Source: Takashimella koratensis (Eukaryota > Basidiomycota > Tremellomycetes > Trichosporonales > Tetragoniomycetaceae). From it: 64,000 bases of DNA. The first letter of the stretch is position 1, and each line of letters begins with the position of its first letter. Location of the stretch: NCBI GenBank assembly GCA_003116875.1, contig BCKT01000017.1, positions 310,001-374,000 on the forward strand, written 5' to 3'. The notes below the pieces were generated by a model. It was not told where the DNA came from. It saw nothing but the letters and a program-made list of their open reading frames with translations, and did not search any database. This document shows, one piece after another, positions 45,367 through 54,912 of the stretch. The position numbers were made by a program, and so were the translations under genes.

Positions 45367-45535
45367 GATGTGTTGCGCGTGTGACCGATTCCTGATTTAC
45401 CGGTTTGGTTATTAAATATGCTGGCGGAACAGACCCGCCCGATAAGAGTTTCTCCTTCCGAGATCCGTCCCGTCTGGGCCCAACGTCTCGACTAATAAGA
45501 ACTTCCGATGCTTGTTGACGCTAGAACCAAGCAAC
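45367..45535. promoter_or_regulatory. Divergent promoter, monooxygenase and GST-like gene
   Basis: A 169-bp interval holding GATAAG at 45441-45446 and an AT-rich TATTAAATATG stretch near 45410, TATA-like on the monooxygenase side. Confidence 0.5.
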
Positions 45536-46449
45536 ATGCCAGAAAGCTTGACACTCTACCTGCTCTGCCAGTATCCGCAACGGCCAATGTCGTTCGCCCC
45601 GCATGGGTGGAAGACGGTGCTGCCTCTGCGGTATTTTGGCGTTCCGGTGCAGATAGCCCATGTCACGTTGTTTGAGCTCCGAGAGCGGCTGCCGCAGCAG
45701 CTGGGCGTGGCCAAAGTTACTCTTCCGGTGGGTTTGGATTGGGGCAAAGCTGAGCAAGCAGACACTGGTGATCGCCAATGACGGGCATGAGGAGATGATC
45801 ATGGACTCGTTTCATATTGCGCAATACGTGGGTAACTTTATTGTCGTCGCTAAGACTGCAGCTCGAGTCAAGGTATGGGTCGGTAGACAAGTCGATCTTC
45901 CACGGGGACGTGGGACGCAGCTTTGCTCGGTTCATCGAGCACTGGGTGGATAGGAGTCTGGCACATGCCATCCGGCCATGCGTGCTGCATACCGTGGGTG
46001 GAACCGGGTGACGCTGCTGATCTCAGAGCTACGCGCAGTTCCCCGGTGATGGGCCATTAGGTGACCTGGATTCGAAAAAGGCGTTCCTGGCCAAGTGCGG
46101 TCAGCAGAAGATGGACGAGTTGACTGATTGTAACGGGGATGACGAATGGACAACGAAGCAGTATGCAGCAGTGCGACGGGAGCTGGGTACGCTCGAGGTG
46201 TTGTTGGAGGAGCGCCGAGAGGAGGGACCGTTTCTTGGTGGGGAGTCACCTATCCACGCGGATTTCTGCATCTACGCGTGAGTAGTGTGGAAGGTAACGC
46301 TGACAGGCAGGTTCTACCCGTACTCGCGGACGAACAAGCAACTGGTGGAGGAGACTTGGCATCATGGGGATCTCCCACGAGTGGGCAAGTGGTTGGCAGC
46401 GATGCATGGCGGGGGGCTGGTGGATGAGACCGAGTTGCTACCGCTGTAG
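45536..46449 (+). CDS. Glutathione S-transferase-like protein
   Basis: A cytosolic protein of about 250 residues in five exons. The N-terminal thioredoxin-like part starts LTLYLLCQYPQRPMSFAPHGWKTVL and continues through KVTLP, where an intron falls just after the cis-Pro region, then TLVIANDGHEEMIMDSFHIAQYLE, equivalent to the E/D-S pair that grips glutathione. The helical C-terminal domain includes RSFARFIEHWVDRSLAH, GGESPIHADFCIYA and RVGKWLAAMH. Short introns have consensus branch sites. It may deal with reactive products of the neighbouring monooxygenase, or act as an ether-cleaving type GST. Both are inference. Confidence 0.82.
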
Positions 46450-46496
46450 TCACGAGATGGATGCAACCTTAGATCCCGCTGTGGCCGCAGGGTGAC

Positions 46497-46571
<75 letters not shown>

Positions 46572-46795
46572 ATGCGGTGATGGCGGGTGCCTGGGCCGTG
46601 GAGCAATACAGTGCGCCCTGGATATACGGATCTCCGGGATGACGTTCCCCTTCCCACCCCCTTTTTGGGGCCAACGTCGACATTGTCCCGGCCCAAGCCA
46701 CCGTACCACCCACTCACCACCATCTCATCTCTCACACCAACAGCAGCAGCACCAGCTCACGGCCGCAGTTCACCTGGTCCACGCCCACAGCGGCG
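46450..46795. other. Upstream region of the arrestin gene with long GT microsatellite
   Basis: This 346-bp gap contains the GT run described next and short C/T-rich patches before the arrestin ATG. No gene is seen. Open frames over the GT run are Thr-His or Cys-Val repeats and not genes. Confidence 0.5.
46500..46570. repeat. (GT)35 dinucleotide microsatellite
   Basis: An uninterrupted run of 71 nt of alternating G and T, about 225 bp upstream of the arrestin ATG. It is likely to vary in length between strains and can adopt left-handed DNA. Confidence 0.95.
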
Positions 46796-48595
46796 ATGCG
46801 CTCCTTACACTTGCACCGGTCCCGCACGACCGATGGCCTCTCCGTCTCGTTCGAACTCCATCAGGCGCCCCTCATCCTCTACAACCAAAACGACGACGAT
46901 GACCGTGGAGTCAACCGTCTCGGCTTGTCCGTTATCATCAACAGCCCCCGTCCACGCCAAATCGGCGGTGTCAGCGTCATCCGACAAGTCCTGCTTCAGC
47001 GCCGTATCCCCAAGTCGAAGAAGTGGGGGGATTGGGAACGACTCCAGAATGAGACCATCCATGTCGTTGGAGATATGAACGTCGAAGGGAGGCATCGGTG
47101 AGTGATGAGGTGAACAGTGCTGATCGCCAGTCTTGAATGCTCAATTCCACTACCGAAACGTCTCCCAGAGACTCGAGAGACTTTTTACGATCATGTCATC
47201 CACACTCTCACCGTCATGGTTCACGATGTGGCACCAGTGTACACCGGTCCCGTTCGATCGAGCCTGAGCAAGCGTGCCCGATCCCACTCGGCCCCACTCA
47301 GCCAAGCAGTCCCCCTGTCTATGGAAGCGACCAACGGTTTGTCCCAAGGTCTTACCGTCGGAGAAGGTCGCGAGATCATCGCGGTCGACAAGAAGACATT
47401 CGACGTGGTCCACTGCACGAGTCCTCCTGGGGACGTCCCCACCCTCGATTGGGGCCAGATGCTGCGGCTTGCAGACTCGGGCAAAGTGACCGTCAGGGCG
47501 CACGCCGGCTTGGTGAGTAACTCTGAATGCTTGCGCTGATGACAGCTTGTCCTTGGTGGTGCGCTCGACCTCACGTTCGACTTTACCAATTTGACACCAG
47601 AGACTACGATCCACGCCGTCTCCACCAAGTTGATCCAGGAGACCGCGACACCGATCAAGACTGCGCTGTCGGAAGCGTCGCCCCCCGGATCCCCAGTACC
47701 TTCTGTCGCCTCCGGCTCCAGCGGGCAACGACCTGAGCGCTCTCGTCGACCCGTCCTCTCCCGCCTCTCGTCCATCTTTGCTACCGTCAAGGAGAAGCCA
47801 CCTCTTCCCAAGTCCTCCATCATGGACGAGTACGTCCTTCACACTCAAGGCGAAGACCACATTGTCGCTGCGGACGAGTTCAAAGTGCGAGAGGGTTATT
47901 CTCTTTGGCGCGGGTCGGCTGGCCGGTTCTTAAGCGCCGAGAACCAGCAGGCCCCAAGCGGAGTCGAGCCAACCGACGAGGAGGCGAAGGAAACTCAGCT
48001 CGACACGTCGTGGACTACTTCGACACTCCACCTCCACCGCCAAGCTCGCATCCCATCGTTCTTGCAAGGTGCGACCCCGACATCATCAACCCTAGCCCCG
48101 GTGCTCGCAAAGGTGTCTCACCGACTCGAGGTCGATGTCATCTACTCCATCCTCGGCCAGGACCAACTCGGCAAGCCGCTGCCCGGAGACCAAGAAGGTA
48201 GCCTTCGACTTGTCCGTGGGATCGCCGAACTGTGCCTTGGGTCCTGCTCCATCACTGCGGGCACCGTACAACCCCCCGAGTACGTTGGATCACCTACACC
48301 CACATGCCCCGCCTCTCCTCGACACCGACCAAACACGATTAATCGGCGCCTCTCTATGCGTTCCACCACCTCCCAGCGCCCGCCTCTCAGTCCCACGGCA
48401 TCGTTTGTACCCCATTCTCGTGCATTCTTGGCTAGCAATGGTATTGTCATTGGCGGAAAGTCTGTTCCTTACGACGAAGACGAATTACGAGAAAAAGAGC
48501 GACATCATCTGGAGACTACTAGCCACGCTTGCGCCTGTTGTCAGCCGCATAGCGAGATGGATCCCGTTGGTGTCCTCCAAAGTGTTTTCGAGTGA
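46796..48595 (+). CDS. Alpha-arrestin (ART-like trafficking adaptor)
   Basis: A cytosolic adaptor of about 575 residues that recruits Rsp5-type ubiquitin ligases to plasma-membrane transporters. Three exons: 46796 to about 47098, about 47131-47513 and about 47548-48595. The N-terminal arrestin fold begins LSVSFELHQAPLILYNQ, continues with LGLSVIINSPRP and SIPLPKRLPETRETFYDHV (the conserved LPET edge), and the second lobe has GGALDLTFDFTNLTPETTIHAV. A PPEY motif near the C-terminus (about 48270) would bind WW domains. The C-terminal part is Ser/Pro-rich and includes a polar Cys/His-rich end. A regulator of transporter turnover is notable in a window with eight MFS carriers, but physical linkage proves nothing. 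Confidence 0.82.
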
Positions 48596-48673
48596 CCTGT
48601 TGTACTACGTTGCCAATTTAGATCATGCATAGATGCGCTACAACCCTGCACTGCCGCTATATGTGCGCTGATC

Positions 48674-50329
48674 TCAGCGCCCGCCAAGAGTGAACGTACC
48701 TAAACGCGTCTCGTCGATATCTGCAATCTTGGAGACCCCGGCGCAGTTCATGAGTATGTCAAAGTCGGCAAGAAGGGATCTCATGACGTGCCGAACGCCG
48801 TGCTCCCCAGCGATCGCCATGCCATAGACTGAGTGAGTTATGATCTGTGAGTTACTCACTGTACAGTCGACCAACGCAGACAGCTTTGGCGCCGAGTGCC
48901 AGGGCCTTGAAAACATCTGCGCCGGTCCGGACGCCAGAATCGAATAGAATGGTGCAACGGTCGCCTACCGCTACAAGGTGAGTGTAGTCCCTGTCTGGGC
49001 CCACCTTTGGCAATCTAGCGTCAGTGATGTCAGTACCCGACTCACCTCCGGAAGCACATCCAAACTACCCACGGCCCCGTCGACCTGTCGGCCGGCGTGG
49101 TTGCTAACGACGATCCCATCGCACCCGGCTTCAACCGCCTTTTGCGCATCCTCAACGCACTGGATTCCCTTGAGGAGGAACGGGCGTCCTCCAGTGAGGT
49201 CCTTCCATTTCTTCACAAGCCTGGAATAAGCGATGCCGGGTTCACACTCACTTGGGTATCTTCTCCCACGTCCATGCTTTGCCTAGACGTTAGACCAGCC
49301 TAGCGGGCACCTACCATGCCAGATGGTGTCGATCCACATCTCTCCAATCTTGGGGTAGTCTTCAGGTGCATCGAGGCTTAGACCTTTCGCCTCTACCCTC
49401 TTGCGAAACACCGGGTCGCTAAGGCCAAGCTCGGCACCGATCCCGCGGTAGAAGGCGTAGTTGGAGGAGGCAATGTCGTCGTGGCGCCTGGTATCAGTGG
49501 GGGCATGGGGTAGACTTACCATGCAAGCTGCCAGGTGTCGAGGGTCATGACGCTGTTGTTAGTGTGTCTCTTCAGGCGCTCACCAGGCATCAAACCCGTT
49601 GTTCTGAGGTCAGCTATGGTTTGACGTAGACCTACCCAAGCTCGCGACAACAGGCTATCTTCCAGTTCTTCGTCGTGGGGGCAATACAGCTATGATTAGC
49701 AGAGCCAGTATGAACACCCACTTGGAACCAGCGTATCCCCTCTCCGTTCGCAGTTGCAACATCCTCGATCGGCTGCGATCCCGCCGTCGATAGCATGTAC
49801 GGAAGTCCCAGCTCACCAGCAACCTTGGCGGAGTTGAGCTCTCCTTGCTGTAGGTTAGTCCGATCTTGGCGGCCTCTCACAGGGTGGTAGATCTGTTGTT
49901 AGCTTGGAGCATAACCAAACCTACCTTGTTGATTCCGACGGGCGCAAAGCAGATCGGGGCGTTGAGTTTACGCCCAAACAACTCGATCGAGGTGTCTCTC
50001 GCCGTGGTATCCGTCAACATACGCGGGACGATCCTTTGCCTATTGGTTAGTCCGACCGTCTCCTCTGCCCACCTGTAGAACGCTACATGTCAACACCGCT
50101 AAAATCCAAACCTACCTTCACGATTGGCCCGATGGGTCCAGGAGACCCCAGCGTTGCAACTCGCATACAGCCACCCGCCTTTACTCAACGCCGCCTGAGC
50201 AGCCTTCTCAAGCTCGTCCGGAGCAGTGTTGAATCCCGGATGCTCCCCCTTCTGGGAAAGAAGGAATTGCTCCTTCTGGTACAGGCTCCAGTTGGGGTGG
50301 TTGCGGCTCGGCTGGATAGACGGGTCCAT
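48674..50329 (-). CDS. FMN-dependent alpha-hydroxy acid dehydrogenase/oxidase
   Basis: A TIM-barrel FMN enzyme of about 400 residues that oxidises L-2-hydroxy acids such as lactate, glycolate or longer acids. The start [15 protein letters not shown] is at 50329. The N-terminus has no cytochrome b5 domain, so it is an oxidase- or dehydrogenase-type short form. Key parts: [41 protein letters not shown] (joined across an intron), [16 protein letters not shown] with the flavin Lys, [11 protein letters not shown] with the active-site His (canonical is SNHGGRQ-L-D, so Gly to Ala here), and [27 protein letters not shown]. It is cut by about ten short introns. Location is probably cytosolic or peroxisomal; the C-terminal GGR is not a clear targeting signal. 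Confidence 0.87.
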
Positions 50330-51103
50330 GGTGGTTGATGCATTCGCATAGGTTGGTTCTGAGAAGTGGGTGTAAGAACAACGCAGGATTATGTCATGAG
50401 CGAACTCGTCATCGGATGTGGCTTCGCTGTTACCCGCCAAACTCGACCGGTTTTCGGAGCGCCAGATACGCGAGAGGACAACTCCTGGACGAACGACGAG
50501 CTCTCCGCTGCCTCTTCTAGAGTTTCTCGCCTTGGCAGCTGGCGAGACTAGACCGGCACGATGGAACGACGATGGCTCCCGTGAGAGCTGTCCAACTTGT
50601 TCGGAATTACTCTCGCACAGCTTTTCCGTTCTCACAGACCTGGTGCACGTTCATGCGCACGCTCGGCAACGTTCACCTCCGGTACACTTTGGGAAGCTCC
50701 GTCCAGCTCTCCCGGAGCCTGGCTAACGGGAAAACGTCACCTGGTCAAGACAAGATCCTCGGAAAAACGGATATCCACTCAACACCCGAGTCATCACCCA
50801 GTCTGACCACCTTCAGACTCCATATCACTCCGGCGAATGTGGGCGGTAGGTGCTAACGCTTCTAAGACGCAGAGAATCAAGGCTAAGGTTGGTATTCTCC
50901 CGGAAGCCGACCCGAGAATGGCTCAAGTGATGGTCATCCGAGGTCACCTGGTCATCAAAATCGAGGTCATGGGACGCGTTTTCCGTTCCGTATGGGCCCG
51001 AAATATTGCCAAGACATCGGCATCTTTATCGGATGTCAACCCCTGACTCAGGTATTTATACAGAGGTGTTCAGCCTCCTCCAAGTCCAGACCCCAGGATC
51101 AAG
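50330..51103. other. 774-bp promoter region
   Basis: Lies between the hydroxyacid oxidase (leftward) and the carboxylesterase (rightward). A TATTTATA element sits at 51053-51060, 44 bp before the esterase ATG. Open frames in this interval show no domain and change frame arbitrarily. Confidence 0.45.
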
Positions 51104-52781
51104 ATGATTTTCAAGCTTGTTAGCCTCGGTCTGTTGGCTGTTGTCGCTGCGTGGACCAACTGCGCCGACGCGAGTGATGATTCCGACCTCACAGTGTCTA
51201 CCAAAACCGGCACGTATGTCGGCGCATACAACGATTCCTACCCCGACGTTAGGCAGTTCCTGTACATCCCTTATGCTCAGGTGAGACCCGTGTTTGGCCC
51301 CCGCTCACCGTAGCCCCCGATCAACGCGCTTCGCTTTGCGCCGCCGCAAAAAGTTCCCGAAAGCTCGGCTGTCATCCACTCGACGACATTCGGGCCCATG
51401 TGCCCCCAGTTCTACACCAAGGTTCCCGGTCCATACACCACTAACGTCACCGGTGCTCGGATTCCGTCCTATGGCCAAGGTCTGCTCGACGGAGTGACCC
51501 CACAGACTACCAACGAGGACTGCCTCTCGCTCGCTGTGTGGACGCCAAAGGGTGCCAAGCCGGGCGATAACCTTCCCGTGCTGGTCTGGATCTACGGTGG
51601 CGGCTTCACTCGTGGCGGTATCGACGTCCCTTCGCAGACCCCTACGCCGTTCGTACACAACACGCAGAGACACATTGTCGTCTCGATCAACTACCGCATG
51701 AATATCTTCGGTTTCCCCAACGCTGCTGGACTCGGGGACAAGAACCTCAACGTGGGCTTCCTCGACCAAAGGTTGGGTATCGAGTGGGTCCGAGACAACA
51801 TTTACAACTTTGGCGGCGACGCATCTAGAATCGTCATCTACGGCCAGTCGGCAGGAGCCGGTAGTGTCGACGCATACTTGTATGCATGGTACAAGGACCC
51901 AATCATCGCGGGGAGTATCTCAGCCTCCGGCGTCGTCACCATCAGCAAGACACCGGGCTTGATCAACCCGAATTACGCGACGACCTCGAATTTTTCCTTT
52001 GTCGCCAAGGCTATGGGATGTGGGTACTGCGACAGCGCGCTTGAACTCGAGTGTATGCGCCGGACCCCCTTCGAGCGTATCGAGAACTTTATCGGGCAGT
52101 ACCAGGACAACTCGACTTTGGTCAACAAGACGCAGCCACCGATCACCTTTACCCCTATCAGTGAGTCACTACTAAACCAAGCTGACCGCAGTCGACAACA
52201 TGACATACTTTTCCAACCCGGGAGAGCGCATCGCCGATGGGAGGTACATTTCCGCTCCCAAGATCATCGGCTCGTGCTCAAATGAGGGCGGTGGTCTTGC
52301 CGCCTACCCTGTTCCGTACACCAACGCCGGACCCAACAACGCCTCGGTCAGCTCGATCAACCTCGCCACAGTGTGCAGCTCATACGACGTCGACGTGGCG
52401 CGATACAATGCTGGGTTGACAACTTATCGATACCAATACGCCGGCAACTTTGAGAATTTATCAGGCGGTGTCCCTTGGCTTGGTGCGTACCACTACGCCG
52501 ACAACTACATGGTGTTTGGCACGTACAATCTCCCACCAGGTCCTGTCCCCCAGCTCGAGGCCGATACGAGTAAAGTCATGGAAGAAATGTTCCTCGCATT
52601 CATCACCGACCCATCGTCACTTCCGGGTAAAGGGTGGCCAACGATGAACCCATTGGATGGACACGGTGGGCAGATTGCGAGGTTTGGGACGGACGGCAAG
52701 GCGCTGCAGCTGGTGGAGGGGGACGAGATTGAGGGAGTCTGCCATGGCGTCCCTGGAGCCACCTACAACAATTTCCCTTGA
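51104..52781 (+). CDS. Secreted type B carboxylesterase/lipase
   Basis: A secreted alpha/beta hydrolase of about 535 residues. Residues 1-20 form a signal peptide (MIFKLVSLGLLAVVAAW). Exons are 51104-51280, about 51314-52160 and about 52193-52781. Family features: YDVRQF-like start of the domain (DVRQFLYIPYAQ), FGPMC, TTNEDCLSLAVWTPK, the oxyanion loop YGGGFTRGG, the nucleophile elbow GQSAGAGS, and a probable catalytic His in LGAYHYADNY. Several Cys and N-glycosylation sites (NVT, NFS, NST, NMT, NAS) fit secretion. Fungal members act on lipids, sterol esters or xenobiotic esters. A lipid-ester role could complement the Baeyer-Villiger enzyme, but this is speculation. Confidence 0.87.
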
Positions 52782-52991
52782 TTGGGCAAGAGGTCTTGAT
52801 AAGTAAGGGAAGGATCTGTTATAATGGAAGAACACACGTGAACACCTTGTTCACTGAATGCGATGCCAAGAAGGGTGATTTCCTTTCCACCGAGTATCCC
52901 CCGACTGGCGTTCTAGCCGCCGGCCAAGACCGGATTCAGCTTCCGAGTATTTAAAGATTGTCTCTCGTCTTCATCTCCTCTACCAGATACA
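52782..52991. promoter_or_regulatory. Promoter of the GH5 gene
   Basis: A TATTTAAA element at 52948-52955 lies about 40 bp before the ATG at 52992. A CACGTG core occurs near 52835. No gene. Confidence 0.45.
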
Positions 52992-54777
52992 ATGACCACT
53001 GAGCCTGCACAGTTTCTTCGAGTCGTTGGGGACAAGATTTGCCTGGGTGACAAGGAGGTGATTCTAAAAGGAGCAGCAGTGGGAGGGTGGAGTGAGTCTT
53101 TGTGATGAGTGCTGCTGACAATCAGTGTGCATGGAAAACTTTATCACGGTGAGGAACACGTTATGGCTTGGACTGATTTGGACAGGGATACCCAGGACAT
53201 GAACGTGAGTATAACCCGGTATCACGGCTGACCTTGCACAGACCAAATCCGGGCGGGGATGGAGGAGGCCCTGGGCAAAGAAAAGAGCGATTTTTTCTTC
53301 GACAAGGTGGGTTCACCGCTACAATCCGCGCTAATCCCCAGTTCCTCGAATACTTCTTCACCGAAAAGGATGCCGCGTTCTTCGCGTCTCTCGGTCTGAA
53401 TGCAATCCGACTGCCAATCAACTACCGTCACTTTGAAGACGACCTTGCCCCGGGAGTCTTCAAGGAGGAGGGCTTCAAGCACCTCGACCGAGTCATCGAC
53501 TTGGTATGTTGGAATATTGGTCCTGCTAACTTTAGTGTGCCCGATATGGCATTTACACCATCATCGATCTTCACACGTTGCCTGGTGGACAGAACACCGG
53601 CTGGCACTGCGACAGCGCGTTGAACAGGGCTTTGCGTGAGTGCATGGGAGACCATCGCTGACGACAGACTGGGAGCACATGGATTTTCAAAACCGCTCCG
53701 TTGCCATTTGGACAAAGATTGCGAACCATTACAAGGACAACAAATGGATCGCAGGCTACAACCCAGCGAACGAACCGGCCGACGAGAAGCATGTTCGCCT
53801 GCTGGCATGGATGACGCGTGTCAACGCTGCTATTCGGGAGCAAGATCCGAACCACATCTTGTTCTGGGAGTGAGTGCCTGGCAAGACAGAGCTGACCTCA
53901 GCGGCAACACATATGGGAGCGACTTTAGACATTTCAAGGAGCCCCTTCCCAACTCAGTTTACGCATGCCACGACTACTCCTTGTAGGTAGCATGAGTGGA
54001 CGCGCTGACCCCAGGTTCGGTTTCCCCAAGCCACCGTCGTTCTACACTGGTACCGACGAGCAGAACGCGGTGATCAAGCAGTCGTTTGATCAAAAGGCCG
54101 AATACATGCGGTCGATCGGCGGTCCCGTTTGGAGTGAGTCTTGCTTGGGTTTCTTGCTGACCTCAGACGGGGAGTTTGGTCCGGTGTACGCGAACCCGTC
54201 CGACGGCGAGGACTGGCAGGAAGTGAACGCGTCTCGCTACGCGGTGCTCAAGAAGCAGCTCGAGGTGTATGAGGACGCCAAGGCGAGCTGGAGTATTTGG
54301 CTCTACAAGGATATCGGTTTCCAGGGACTTACCTATGTCGGCGAGGAGACGCCGTACATGAAGTTACTCAAGCCGTGGTTGGCAAAGAAGAAGGTGGGTG
54401 TCATGGTGGACCCCGCTGACCTCAGCGACTCGCACTGGACGCGTGGGGAGTCGACGACACGCCTGTTCGACACATCTTTGACCCAATGTGGGAATGGATT
54501 CTTGAGAACGCGCCGCATATCCAACAGCGCTACCCTCGTTTCAACATGCGTAACGGTCGACATCTCTTCCTCCCTGTCCGAAACATTCTCGTCTCCGAGG
54601 AGCTTATCCCGGAGTTTTGCTCGTATTTCGAGGGCAAGTCAATGAAGGAGTTAGACGAGTTGGCGAAAAGTTTCCATTTTGGTAGGTCTCGAGTCAGAGC
54701 TGTGCTGACGCGTAGACAACTGTCTCAAGCGCGAGGAGCTCAACAAGATCCTCAGCGAGCACCACACCAAAGCTTAG
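52992..54777 (+). CDS. Glycoside hydrolase family 5 protein without signal peptide
   Basis: A retaining beta-glycosidase of about 480 residues. The N-terminus MTTEPAQFLRVVGDKICLGD has no signal peptide, so the enzyme is probably intracellular. After several tiny exons (KGAAVGGW / MCMENFITG / GYPGHE) the barrel continues with FFASLGLNAIRLPINYRHF, YGIYTIIDLHTLPGG, the acid/base Glu in GYNPANEPAD, and the nucleophile Glu in WNGEFGPV (joined across an intron). The C-terminal 100 residues (NAPHIQQRYPRFN onward) extend beyond a minimal barrel. GH5 relatives cleave beta-glucans or glucosides of sterols and lipids. The absence of a secretion signal favours an internal glycolipid or oligosaccharide, but the subfamily needs a tree. 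Stop TAG at 54775-54777. Confidence 0.85.
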
Positions 54778-54912
54778 TTTGTACCCTATGCATGTTGTCT
54801 CCAGGAAGATGCCCATCGCAGGCCTATGTTCGCGTGCCTATTTGTCCGCCGGGTAACACCCGGCCCGACATTTAACGGCTCCAGTCGGCCTGCCTGTTTG
54901 TCACTGTGCACC
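54778..54912. other. Short intergenic region
   Basis: 135 bp between two genes in the same direction. It must hold the terminator of one and promoter of the next. No TATA box is obvious. Confidence 0.4.

Noticed and set aside
46492..46902. Cys-Val or Thr-His repeat frames over the GT tract
   Set aside because: They are translations of a dinucleotide microsatellite and have no independent support.
47150..47860. Minus-strand open frame of about 236 codons
   Set aside because: Shadow of the alpha-arrestin exons; composition follows the complement of the real reading frame.
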